Below, one piece after another: positions 1 to 5,904 of a stretch of 9,100 bases of DNA (position 1 is its first letter; each line of letters opens with the position of its first letter). The position numbers were made by a program, and so were the translations under genes. Origin of the DNA: Planctomycetaceae bacterium (GTDB taxonomy: Bacteria > Planctomycetota > Planctomycetia > Pirellulales > UBA1268). The stretch is taken from the NCBI GenBank assembly GCA_009691925.1, contig SIAG01000156.1, positions 1 through 9,100 of the forward strand, written 5' to 3'. Below the pieces are notes generated by a model. That model ran no database searches, was not told the DNA's origin, and saw only the letters and a program-made list of their open reading frames with translations.

Positions 1-741
1 AACATCGCGGGCATTTCGCAAACCGGTGGATCTGGCAGCTACACCTACAGCGTGCTCGGGAGTGCCAACCGCCCGATCACGTACGTGAGCTGGTGGGATT
101 CGGCACGCTTTTCCAACTGGATGGCCAACGGCCAGCCTTCGGGAGCCCAGACGAGCGCGACGACGGAGAACGGGGCCTACAACGTGAATGGGGCGACCAG
201 CGGCAACGTGGTGGCCAAGAACGCAACGAACCCGAATACGAGTGCTGCTCCGACGTTCTACGTCCCAACCGAGAACGAGTGGTACAAGGCAGCGTATTAC
301 TCGCCTTCGCTTAATAGCGGCTCTGGCGGCTACTACGCCTACGCCACGCAGAGCGACACGCCCCCAGGCAACGTCGTTGGGATTTTGGCGAATCAGGCGA
401 ACTACAACAACGGTGTTTATTCGGTGACGCAGAGTAGTTCCTACAGCAGCAGCCAAAACTACCTTACGGACGTGGGTGCATTTTCTGGCAGCGGGAGCTT
501 CTACGGCACGTTTGACCAGAGCGGGAACGTGTTTCAGTGGAACGATCTGGATGGTGCTGCCGGCTCGTCTCGTGGGCTGCGGGGCGGTTGGGGCAACGAT
601 GCGTTCAGTGTGTCGTCCTCCAGCAGCTACTCGGACGACCCGTCGATCGAGGACGGCAGCATCGGTTTTCGGCTCGCAAGTCCGGTCAGCGGCCCCTCCG
701 GCGTCCCCGAGATCGACCCGAGCGGCCCTCTGTGCCAATGA
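1..741 (+). CDS. FGE/SUMF1-like secreted protein, PEP-CTERM signal truncated by IS (5' partial)
   Basis: The frame is open from base 1, so the start lies outside the window; 246 residues are visible. The pattern PITYVSWWDSARFSNWM, then FYVPTENEWYKAAYY, GNVFQWND, LRGGWGND and a closing GFRLAS is that of the formylglycine-generating enzyme/SUMF1 (C-type-lectin-like) fold. No cysteine occurs in the fold, so the copper/cysteine catalytic site of true FGE is absent and a structural or binding role outside the cell is more likely. Ser/Gly/Tyr-rich low-complexity stretches fit a secreted protein. The C-terminus reads VPEIDPSG, the planctomycetal variant of the PEP-CTERM exosortase signal. The hydrophobic helix and Arg cluster that should follow are missing. 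The codons TGC CAA and stop TGA at 733-741 belong to the left end of the IS. The protein is probably not sorted or anchored, so this is a damaged gene. Confidence 0.85.
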   Translation, partial: NIAGISQTGGSGSYTYSVLGSANRPITYVSWWDSARFSNWMANGQPSGAQTSATTENGAYNVNGATSGNVVAKNATNPNTSAAPTFYVPTENEWYKAAYYSPSLNSGSGGYYAYATQSDTPPGNVVGILANQANYNNGVYSVTQSSSYSSSQNYLTDVGAFSGSGSFYGTFDQSGNVFQWNDLDGAAGSSRGLRGGWGNDAFSVSSSSSYSDDPSIEDGSIGFRLASPVSGPSGVPEIDPSGPLCQ

Positions 742-757
742 TGGGTGAGACACCTGC
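733..757 (+). repeat. IS left terminal inverted repeat
   Basis: TGCCAATGA followed by TGGG and TGAGACACCTGC. The 12-base inner block is identical to the reverse complement of 2333-2344, and the outer block differs from the right end at one base (C for T). A looser match (ATTAG) continues inward at 768-772. The TGA inside the outer block is the stop codon of the interrupted PEP-CTERM gene. Confidence 0.8.
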
Positions 758-782
758 CTTGTCCCAATTAGAGTAGTGGGCC

Positions 783-788
783 AGGAGG
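783..788 (+). promoter_or_regulatory. Shine-Dalgarno site for orfA
   Basis: AGGAGG lies 7 bases before the ATG at 796, one of the few strong Shine-Dalgarno sites in the window. It supports the 796 start, although orfA then has an unusually long N-terminal extension before the conserved helix-turn-helix. Confidence 0.7.
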
Positions 789-795
789 CAGGCAG

Positions 796-1308
796 ATGGA
801 GACCGAGAAGATGATTGGACTACAAGAAGCGGTGGTGGGCGGAACGGAAGGAGGGCCTGGCCCGACTGGAGTTCCGCCCACCACCGCGGCCGCCGAACTG
901 GCGGGGGCAAGAGCCCCAAGTCGGCCTGATCCGGCCGTACTGGAGAAGGCGCTCCGGCGTCGATTCGGGGCCGAGTACAAGGCCCGGATCCTCCGCGAGG
1001 CTGATCAGGCGACGGCGTCGGGGCAACTCGGCGCCCTGCTCCGGCGCGAAGGGCTCTATTCGTCGCATCTGGCAGCATGGCGGAAGCAACGCGATGCGGC
1101 TTCGCTCGAGGCCCTGGCGCCGAAGCGTCGTGGCCGCAAGGCCGCCCCGCACTCGCCGCTGGTCGAGGAGAACAAGCGGCTGACACGCGAAGTCGCACAT
1201 CTTCATCGCAAGCTCCGGCGGACGGAGGCAATTCTCGACGTCCAAAAAAAACTCTCCGAGATCCTGGGGATCGAACTACCGCCAAACGATTACGAGAGCG
1301 AGCCATGA
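796..1308 (+). CDS. IS3-family transposase OrfA (DNA-binding subunit)
   Basis: 170 residues. OrfA of IS3 elements binds the terminal repeats and controls the OrfAB transposase. After a Gly/Pro-rich N-terminal stretch (about residues 12-50, encoded by a palindromic region) comes RRRFGAEYKARILREAD, followed by LGALLRREGLYSSHLAAWRKQ (described here only as a helix-turn-helix of the IS3/IS911 OrfA type), then a basic RRGRK. Residues about 118-150 form a leucine-zipper-like helix ending in ILDVQKKLSEILGI, the multimerisation segment of the family. The start is supported by AGGAGG at 783-788. The stop overlaps the orfB ATG (ATGA, 1305-1308). An A8 run at 1244-1251 within the last helix allows a -1 shift into orfB. 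The N-terminal 50 residues have no match I can recall in relatives. Confidence 0.9.
   Translation: METEKMIGLQEAVVGGTEGGPGPTGVPPTTAAAELAGARAPSRPDPAVLEKALRRRFGAEYKARILREADQATASGQLGALLRREGLYSSHLAAWRKQRDAASLEALAPKRRGRKAAPHSPLVEENKRLTREVAHLHRKLRRTEAILDVQKKLSEILGIELPPNDYESEP
829..887 (+). repeat. Perfect 17-bp inverted repeat with nested hairpin inside orfA
   Basis: GCGGTGGTGGGCGGAAC (829-845) is exactly reverse-complementary to 871-887. The 25-base loop contains a second perfect stem, GGGCC-T-GGCCC (853-863). It starts 33 bases after the orfA ATG. In mRNA this would be a very stable structure; in DNA it could extrude as a cruciform. Its function is not known to me. Confidence 0.85.
1224..1272 (+). 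promoter_or_regulatory. Programmed -1 frameshift signal, orfA to orfB
   Basis: The slippery tract is eight A residues at 1244-1251, read CAA AAA AAA in the orfA frame. A slip of -1 enters the orfB frame, which is open here and continues through the orfB ATG to the stop. Two usual stimulators are in place: GGAGG at 1224-1228, 15 bases upstream, and a small perfect hairpin, GATCC-TGG-GGATC (1260-1272), 8 bases downstream. The predicted OrfAB fusion has about 519 residues. Frameshifting on A-rich runs is established for IS3-family elements; its use here is inferred. Confidence 0.75.
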
Positions 1309-2354
1309 CCGCGGTCGCGGACTTGGCCGACTCCGTCGGCACCGTGGCAGCTTGTGCCGCCCTCGGCGTGTCGAGGGCGGCGGTCTACCGAAAGCGCTCG
1401 CCGGTGAAGCCGAAACCTCAGCCGCGTGCCGCCAGCCCGAGGGCCCTCAATGCCGAGGAGCGGCAAGCGGTCCTTGATGCGCTGCACAGCACGCCACTTG
1501 CGGATAAAGCCCCGGCGGAGGTCTACGCCACGCTTCTGGACGAGGGAAAATACCACTGCTCGATCAGCACGATGTACCGGATCCTCAACGCCAACAAGGA
1601 GGTGCGGGAGCGTCGCGACCAGCTCCGACATCCGACACACGTCAAGCCGCAACTCAAGGCCACGACCCCGAATCAGGTCTGGTCGTGGGACATCACGAAG
1701 CTCCTCGGGCCCAAGAAATGGACCTATTTCCACCTCTACGTCGTCATCGATATCTACAGCCGATATGTCGTCGGCTGGATGCTCGCCCATCGTGAATGCC
1801 AGTACCTTGCCGAGCGGCTCCTTCGCGAGACCGCGATCAAGGAGCAGATCCGCCCCGACCAGCTCACGATTCATGCCGACCGCGGTGCGGCGATGACGAG
1901 CCGCCCTGTCAGCCAACTCATGGCATCCCTCGGGGTCTCCCGGTCCCACAGCCGGCCGCATACGAGCAACGACAACCCCTACTCCGAGAGCCAGTTCAAG
2001 ACGCTCAAGAACCATCCCGACTTCCCAGATCGCTTTGAAAGCTTCGACCAAGCCCTCGACTGCAGCCGCCGGCTCATCGATTGGTACAACAACCACCACA
2101 GGCACATAAACCTGGGGCTGCTCACGCCCGCGGCCGTCCACACCGGGGCGGCAGGAAGGATCCTCGATCAGCGACGAGTGGTCCTCGAAGAGGCCTACGC
2201 CCTGCATCCGGAACGATTCGTCCGCGGCATCCCGAAGCCCTCAAGCCCGGCGGCCGAAGTCTGGATCAACCCCCCGGAAAACGTGGCGATCCCACGCGCG
2301 ATTCAGCTACCAAGCGACACTAATTTCGTCACGCAGGTGTCTCAAAGTCATTGA
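1305..2354 (+). CDS. IS3-family transposase OrfB, DDE catalytic domain
   Basis: 349 residues. It has the rve-type integrase core that cuts and joins DNA ends in IS3 transposition. The catalytic triad is D129 (VWSWDIT), D192 (HADRG) and E228 (NDNPYSES), with exactly 35 residues between the last two, the DD(35)E spacing. Before the core is an HTH_21-like region with STMYRIL and RERRDQLRHP; after it come WYNNHHRH and VWINPP, typical of this IS3 subgroup. The ATG overlaps the orfA stop (ATGA), allowing translational coupling. The same frame is open upstream to at least 1077, as needed for a -1 fused OrfAB. The last codons lie in the right terminal repeat. No internal stop or missing catalytic residue was found. 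Confidence 0.93.
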   Translation: MTAVADLADSVGTVAACAALGVSRAAVYRKRSPVKPKPQPRAASPRALNAEERQAVLDALHSTPLADKAPAEVYATLLDEGKYHCSISTMYRILNANKEVRERRDQLRHPTHVKPQLKATTPNQVWSWDITKLLGPKKWTYFHLYVVIDIYSRYVVGWMLAHRECQYLAERLLRETAIKEQIRPDQLTIHADRGAAMTSRPVSQLMASLGVSRSHSRPHTSNDNPYSESQFKTLKNHPDFPDRFESFDQALDCSRRLIDWYNNHHRHINLGLLTPAAVHTGAAGRILDQRRVVLEEAYALHPERFVRGIPKPSSPAAEVWINPPENVAIPRAIQLPSDTNFVTQVSQSH

Positions 2355-2831
2355 CACGTTCCGCGCCCCGGCGACGGCGGCGGCTGTCATCGCTGTCGCT
2401 AGCCCCGCGACGACCGACACGGCAGCGACCGTGACCCACCGCGGCCAGCCCCGCTGGCAGGCATAAATCGTCGTCGCCACCATCGCTGTCAGCCCCCAGG
2501 CCACCGCCGCTAAAACGAGCGTGGCCATGCCTCCGGCGAGGCCGGCGATCGCCAGTGAAAGAGCGATGAGGAGGAGGATCCCGAACAGGATCGCGCCGCG
2601 TCGCTGATCGGTGTCGAGGGCGTGTCGGCCGAGTGGATCGAGGAACAACAGGAGGTTGAAGACGGAGTCGCCGACCCAGGTAAGGAGGACGAAGGCACCG
2701 TAGGCCGCGAGGAAGATGCCAATCATCCAGCCCTCGGCGTCGCTCGCTGGCTGCCGACGGGCGAGGGTCCGCGCCACGATGAAGCCGCCCACCACGATCC
2801 CCCAGCGCATCCGCGGCGGGAGCTTTTCCAT
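2307..2831 (-). CDS. Membrane domain of a TPR-membrane protein, C-terminus replaced by IS sequence
   Basis: 174 residues. It is strongly hydrophobic, with likely membrane segments around GIVVGGFIVA, MIGIFLAAYGAFVLLTWVG, GAILFGILLLIALSLAIAGLAGG, a Leu/Ala-rich segment before CQRGWPRW, and VAAVSVVAGLATAMTAAAV. The ATG at 2829-2831 follows the TGA of the upstream TPR frame with no intervening base and in the same frame. I therefore read it as the second half of one original protein: from memory, planctomycete TPR proteins carry this membrane region C-terminally. About 16 residues after GARN are encoded by the right end of the IS (2307-2356), so the native C-terminus is lost. No ribosome site is seen at the ATG. 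Whether this half is translated alone is unclear. Confidence 0.5.
   Translation of the reverse strand: MEKLPPRMRWGIVVGGFIVARTLARRQPASDAEGWMIGIFLAAYGAFVLLTWVGDSVFNLLLFLDPLGRHALDTDQRRGAILFGILLLIALSLAIAGLAGGMATLVLAAVAWGLTAMVATTIYACQRGWPRWVTVAAVSVVAGLATAMTAAAVAGARNVSMTLRHLRDEISVAW
2333..2356 (-). repeat. IS right terminal inverted repeat
   Basis: Read on the minus strand it is TGTCAATGA, then three bases and TGAGACACCTGC, matching the left end with a one-base shorter gap. The stop codon of orfB (2352-2354) lies inside this repeat, so the transposase gene runs right to the tip of the element. Confidence 0.8.
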
Positions 2832-3614
2832 TCAGAGGAAATAACTGAGGAGTTGGCGGTAGATCGGATTTCGCGCCTTGAGCGCCTCGACGATGCCGCT
2901 GCGGGCGTACCCGCTTGTCGGGTCGAGGCGAAGCGCCTCGCGGAAATGTCCGGCCGCCCGCGTCGGATCGCCTCCATGGAGCATCGCCCATCCCTGCGTG
3001 GTGTGGGTGGCCGCGTCGTCAGGATTGCGACGCAGCGCCCCCTCGATCGTCGCGGCGGCCGCGTCGCGATCACCGAGTTGGAGCAGGGCCCTTCGGCGAA
3101 CCGGATCCGCGGCCGCTCGACCTCGATCCCAAACCGTTCCTCCTCTCCGCGTTCGTGGACGCGCCCGTCCCGAGACCTCGCCCCCGTCATCATGGGCGCC
3201 GAGGCCGAACCGGGCTTCGAAGTCGGCATCGGCCGCCGCGGGATCGCGTTCGATGCCGAGCCGGTATTGGGCGATAGCGGCGGAGATCTCCCCCCGCGCT
3301 GCCAGCAGCCGGGCGTGGATCACAAACACCTCGTCCGGTCCGTCCGGCCGCTTCACCATGGCCTCGACCAGCGCCAGGGCCGCTGACGATTTCTCCTGGC
3401 GAAGAAAGGCGCGGACAAGCCCGAGTTGCAGGTTGGCGTCAGTGGGAGCCAGGACCAGGGCGCGGCGGTATTCGACTTCGGCCTCATCGGCGAGGCCTTG
3501 GGCGAGGAGTGAATCGGCAAGGAGCCGGCGGAGAGGCACGTTGTCGGGGGAGTGGGCGAGTGCCTCTCGGAAGACCACGTGTGGATCGGATGCAGCCCTG
3601 GGTTGGTTGGACAC
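2357..3614 (-). pseudogene. Composite remnant of TPR-AAA+ and TPR-membrane genes
   Basis: This groups the two preceding entries. The lesions, in reading direction, are a frame change near 3170 (an extra G in a TCGGGAC context), a junction near 3100 where linker sequence ending IRFA meets unrelated TPR sequence, a single in-frame TGA at 2832-2834, and replacement of the 3' end by the IS at about 2356. Each could be neutral alone; together they argue for decay. The comparison with intact relatives is from memory only. Confidence 0.55.
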
Positions 3615-3680
3615 CGTACTGGAAGGGATTGCCGCGAACCTCCGGGGCGTTGAGGCCTTCGTGCGCGGAGGGTGTGGCAC
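2832..3680 (-). CDS. TPR-repeat protein, apparent deletion fusion
   Basis: 282 residues from the ATG at 3680. The first ~30 residues look non-coding, so a GTG at 3614 or 3578 is plausible; recognisable sequence begins at DPHVVFREALAHSPDNVPLRR. Residues about 33-160 are TPR repeats (ADEAEVEYRRALVLAPTD; ISAAIAQYRLGIERDPAA). Then comes an Arg-rich patch (about 167-190) that does not look like protein. From about 193, TPRs resume (LLQLGDRDAAAATIEGALRRNP; AAGHFREALRLDP) and the frame ends LLSYFL-TGA. Over the odd patch, a second frame reads DGRVHERGEEERFGIEVERP and then RIRFA, which resembles the linker before the AAA+ domain in planctomycete TPR-AAA ATPases. This suggests loss of the ATPase domain plus a one-base shift. 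The frame is open throughout but probably encodes a chimera or a dead gene. Confidence 0.55.
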   Translation of the reverse strand: MPHPPRTKASTPRRFAAIPSSTVSNQPRAASDPHVVFREALAHSPDNVPLRRLLADSLLAQGLADEAEVEYRRALVLAPTDANLQLGLVRAFLRQEKSSAALALVEAMVKRPDGPDEVFVIHARLLAARGEISAAIAQYRLGIERDPAAADADFEARFGLGAHDDGGEVSGRARPRTRRGGTVWDRGRAAADPVRRRALLQLGDRDAAAATIEGALRRNPDDAATHTTQGWAMLHGGDPTRAAGHFREALRLDPTSGYARSGIVEALKARNPIYRQLLSYFL

Positions 3681-3786
3681 GTCGGGCCGTTTTCGCGGGG
3701 GACGCCCCTCACAGGCCTGTGGGTAAGCCCCCCCAACAAGATACTGCTACCGAAGCTGAAAGGCACGCCTGGGTTGGCAATGGGGA

Positions 3787-4275
3787 TCAACTCGGCGGGC
3801 CATCGGCGACGGGCAGGTTCTCGAGATCGAGCAGGTCGCGCGGCCGGCCGGCAGCGGCTTTGAGTCGTCGCAGCCAAACAAGCGACACGTAGCGGACGCC
3901 GTCGACCGTTCCGGCGTCGTCGAAGAGCTCCTCGACCCGCGCGCCCTTGATCCCGGGCACGTGATCGAAAAGATCGAGGTAGCCGGCGCGCGTGCAGAGC
4001 ATCATCAGGCTTCGACCGCGCACGAACGACGCGGTGACGGGCCACGTCCGCTCGATGCCGGTAGCCGGATCGATCTCGTCGCCGATCCACTCCGCGGACA
4101 GTTCCTCGAGTGCCGCAAGGAGCCTCGGTTCCGAGTCGGTGGACCGCTGCCAGACGACGTCGGTGTCCTCCGTGGCCCGGAGGTGCCCGTGGTAGTTGAC
4201 AGCGTGGCCGCCGATCACAACGAAGGGCACCCCGTGGCGCCGCAACATGTCCAGCAACGACCGGTCAGGTGTCAT
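3787..4275 (-). CDS. AbiEii/MNT-like nucleotidyltransferase
   Basis: 162 residues. The N-terminus has the nucleotidyltransferase signature: a GG pair at residues 22-23 (VIGGHAVNYHG) followed by RATEDTDVV with D37 and D39 as the likely metal-binding acidic pair. A third acid may lie in GYLDLFDHV. It ends with VSLVWLRRLKAAAGRPRDLLDLENL, a tail shared by small AbiEii/MNT-type proteins that act as toxins or antitoxins by transferring nucleotides to RNA or protein. The ATG overlaps the end of the 81-residue gene by 11 bases, so the two should be co-translated. No HEPN partner is visible, so a toxin-antitoxin role is inference; a solitary or decayed cassette is also possible. All key residues I can identify are present. 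Confidence 0.8.
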   Translation of the reverse strand: MTPDRSLLDMLRRHGVPFVVIGGHAVNYHGHLRATEDTDVVWQRSTDSEPRLLAALEELSAEWIGDEIDPATGIERTWPVTASFVRGRSLMMLCTRAGYLDLFDHVPGIKGARVEELFDDAGTVDGVRYVSLVWLRRLKAAAGRPRDLLDLENLPVADGPPS

Positions 4276-4510
4276 CGTGCGTCTTCTCCCCGCCGGAGCC
4301 GGCTCGGCGGCGGTGGTGGTTGCGTTGCACGAAGTGGCGGAGGGCTGTCGGGTTGCGTTCCAGGAGCCGCCAGGCGTCGGCGATCAGGTCTTCCATGACC
4401 GCCAGCCGCTCGGCGGGCGTGAGTGCCATCGCGCGGCGCCGTTGATGCTCTCGCCGCGCGGCGAAGAGGTCGGGGGGAGCAGCGGCGGTATCGGGGTCGG
4501 AGGGGCACAT
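4265..4510 (-). CDS. Small protein paired with nucleotidyltransferase
   Basis: 81 residues from the ATG at 4510. The frame is open further upstream, but a longer start would put the promoter-like TATAAT inside the gene and would overlap the ATPase gene. The protein is highly charged: RREHQRRRAMALTPAERL, a helical MEDLIADAWRLLERNPTALRHF, then a basic RNHHRRR and a hydrophilic tail. No known domain is recognised; I recall similar short proteins preceding nucleotidyltransferases of this type. A start at the internal ATG of MALTPAERL is an alternative. It overlaps the downstream gene by 11 bases, implying coupling. It could be the antitoxin-like partner or a regulator, but nothing in the sequence proves it. 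Confidence 0.65.
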   Translation of the reverse strand: MCPSDPDTAAAPPDLFAARREHQRRRAMALTPAERLAVMEDLIADAWRLLERNPTALRHFVQRNHHRRRAGSGGEKTHDDT

Positions 4511-4516
4511 GCCGGG

Positions 4517-4522
4517 ATTATA
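4517..4522 (-). promoter_or_regulatory. Perfect -10 hexamer before the 81-residue gene
   Basis: TATAAT on the minus strand, 6 bases from the ATG at 4510, in a GC-rich context. A transcript starting at the usual distance would begin at or next to the A of ATG, that is, leaderless. No good -35 hexamer is seen at 16-18 bases. Confidence 0.45.
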
Positions 4523-4566
4523 GAACGGAATGTACGCCGCCGCCGTCACCGCGTCTCCCGGCTTGC

Positions 4567-5904
4567 TCACAGATACTTCCGCCGGTTGACGGTGGCCCGC
4601 CACCGGCCGGAGAGGGCGATGTCAGTCACCTGGCCTTGAGTGAACGAGCTGCCGTGCTCGAGGATCGCCCGGCGCACCACCTCGCGGACGTCGGCCCCCG
4701 TCGCCCCCTCGAGATGCTCGGCCATGGCGTGGAGATCGATCGAGAGCCCGAGCGGCTCGAGATGCCGGCCGAGGATCCGGGCCCGCGACGGGGCGTCGGG
4801 CATCGGGAGCGTCACGATCATGTCGAACCGGCTCGAGCGCTGCGCCGCCGGGTCGAGCGACTTCGGGTCGTTCGTCGTGGCGATCGTGAAGACGTCGTCA
4901 CGCTGCCGGACGCCGTCGAGCGTGGCGAGGAAGTCGGCAAGCGCGGTGTTGTCGCCGCCGGAGTCACGGTGGCCGAGGACGAGATCGATGTCGTCGAGGA
5001 CGATGAGCGTCGGCCCAAAGGTGTCGCTCTCGGCATAGAGATCCCCCAGGGCATGCCGCATCGAGGTGGCATCGGCAAGGATCGTCGTGTACTGCCCGAC
5101 GAGGCTCGAGGCGATGACGCGGACGAGGTGCGTCTTGCCGACGCCCGGCGGCCCGGCGATCAGAAGGCCGCGGCTTGTTCCCAGGCCGAGCGAACGGAGC
5201 AGATCGCGACGCGTCGTGGCGGCGGCGAGGAAGACGTCGATCTCGCGCCACAGGTCGTCGGGGAGGATCAGCCCCTCGCGCTGGCTGTCGATCGCCGGGC
5301 TGACGCCGACCCGGATGCAGCCGTCGCTGACGCTCGCCTGGAGGACACGGCCACGGAGGGGATTGTCGCCCGACTTGAGCCGCTCCCGGAACGAGGCGAG
5401 GAGCCCCTCGGCGACTCCCTTGTCGGCATTCGCGGAGAGGATGGCAAACTCCCGCGACCAGTGGCGATCGTCAACGAGGACGCAGAGCCCCTTCGCGGCG
5501 ACGGTACCGGCGGGAAAGAAGGCCACGAGCCGGCCCGGCACCGTCACCTGGGTGTTGGCGCCGTGCTCGTCGAGGCCGAGATCGAGCTGCGACCAGGTGG
5601 GGGGAAGGCCGTCGCCGGGGGAGCCGATGAGGACAGCGTCACCATGCTTGGCGATCTCGATGCGGAGCATGTTGCCGAGGATCGCCAGCGACGTCGATGG
5701 GCCGGTGAACCGCGTGCTCGAAAGCGCCAGTGGATCGATCCCGAGGTGACAGGTAGCAAACTGCGCCGGCGTGGCCACCGAGGCGGGCTCGTTACCGACA
5801 AGCTCGCCGAGCACCTTGAGCGCGGCCCGGCTCTCCTCACTCGCCGCTGCCAGAATCTCGTCGACACCCCGGCTCGATTTCGGGGACACGGGATCGGCGG
5901 TCAT
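4567..5904 (-). CDS. AAA+ ATPase (CDC48/FtsH-like core) with uncharacterised N-terminal domain
   Basis: 445 residues. The AAA+ core is complete: Walker A GPPGVGKT (251-258), Walker B IVLDDID (301-307), sensor 1 ATTND (342-346), arginine-finger region RSSRFD (356-361) and sensor 2 GATGADVREVV (390-400). The residue at the usual catalytic Glu position is Asp (D305). No protease, helicase or membrane segment is present, so it is probably a soluble remodelling ATPase. Residues about 40-200 form an N-terminal domain I do not recognise, including PGRLVAFFPAGTV and RGRVLQ; I recall a similar layout in some actinobacterial AAA ATPases. The ATG overlaps the peptidase stop (ATGA, 5901-5904), so it is the third gene of the ahpD operon. 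Its substrate is unknown. Confidence 0.88.
   Translation of the reverse strand: MTADPVSPKSSRGVDEILAAASEESRAALKVLGELVGNEPASVATPAQFATCHLGIDPLALSSTRFTGPSTSLAILGNMLRIEIAKHGDAVLIGSPGDGLPPTWSQLDLGLDEHGANTQVTVPGRLVAFFPAGTVAAKGLCVLVDDRHWSREFAILSANADKGVAEGLLASFRERLKSGDNPLRGRVLQASVSDGCIRVGVSPAIDSQREGLILPDDLWREIDVFLAAATTRRDLLRSLGLGTSRGLLIAGPPGVGKTHLVRVIASSLVGQYTTILADATSMRHALGDLYAESDTFGPTLIVLDDIDLVLGHRDSGGDNTALADFLATLDGVRQRDDVFTIATTNDPKSLDPAAQRSSRFDMIVTLPMPDAPSRARILGRHLEPLGLSIDLHAMAEHLEGATGADVREVVRRAILEHGSSFTQGQVTDIALSGRWRATVNRRKYL

Larger units (their letters stand above)
733..2356 (+). mobile_element. IS3-family insertion sequence (orfA/orfB, DDE)
   Basis: The element is delimited by imperfect terminal inverted repeats. 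The left end has TGCCAATGA, then a 4-base gap and TGAGACACCTGC (746-757); the right end has the reverse complements GCAGGTGTCTCA (2333-2344) and TCATTGACA (2348-2356). It contains two overlapping plus-strand frames in the classical IS3 arrangement. The outer boundary is uncertain by about two bases because the match continues to GTG/CAC at 732 and 2357. No 3-5 bp target duplication is seen for any of these boundary choices. Both IS genes look intact: a complete DD(35)E triad and an uninterrupted orfB. The element may therefore still be active or recently active. Confidence 0.88.

Noticed and set aside
1290..2207. Minus-strand frame of 305 codons opposite orfB
   Set aside because: Shadow of the transposase, which has the full DDE triad on the plus strand.
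3710..3721. 12-bp palindrome CACAGGCCTGTG between the nucleotidyltransferase and TPR genes
   Set aside because: Short, single copy, no poly-T tail and no known operator match; too likely by chance to call a terminator or binding site. The rest of 3681-3786 shows no gene or clear promoter.
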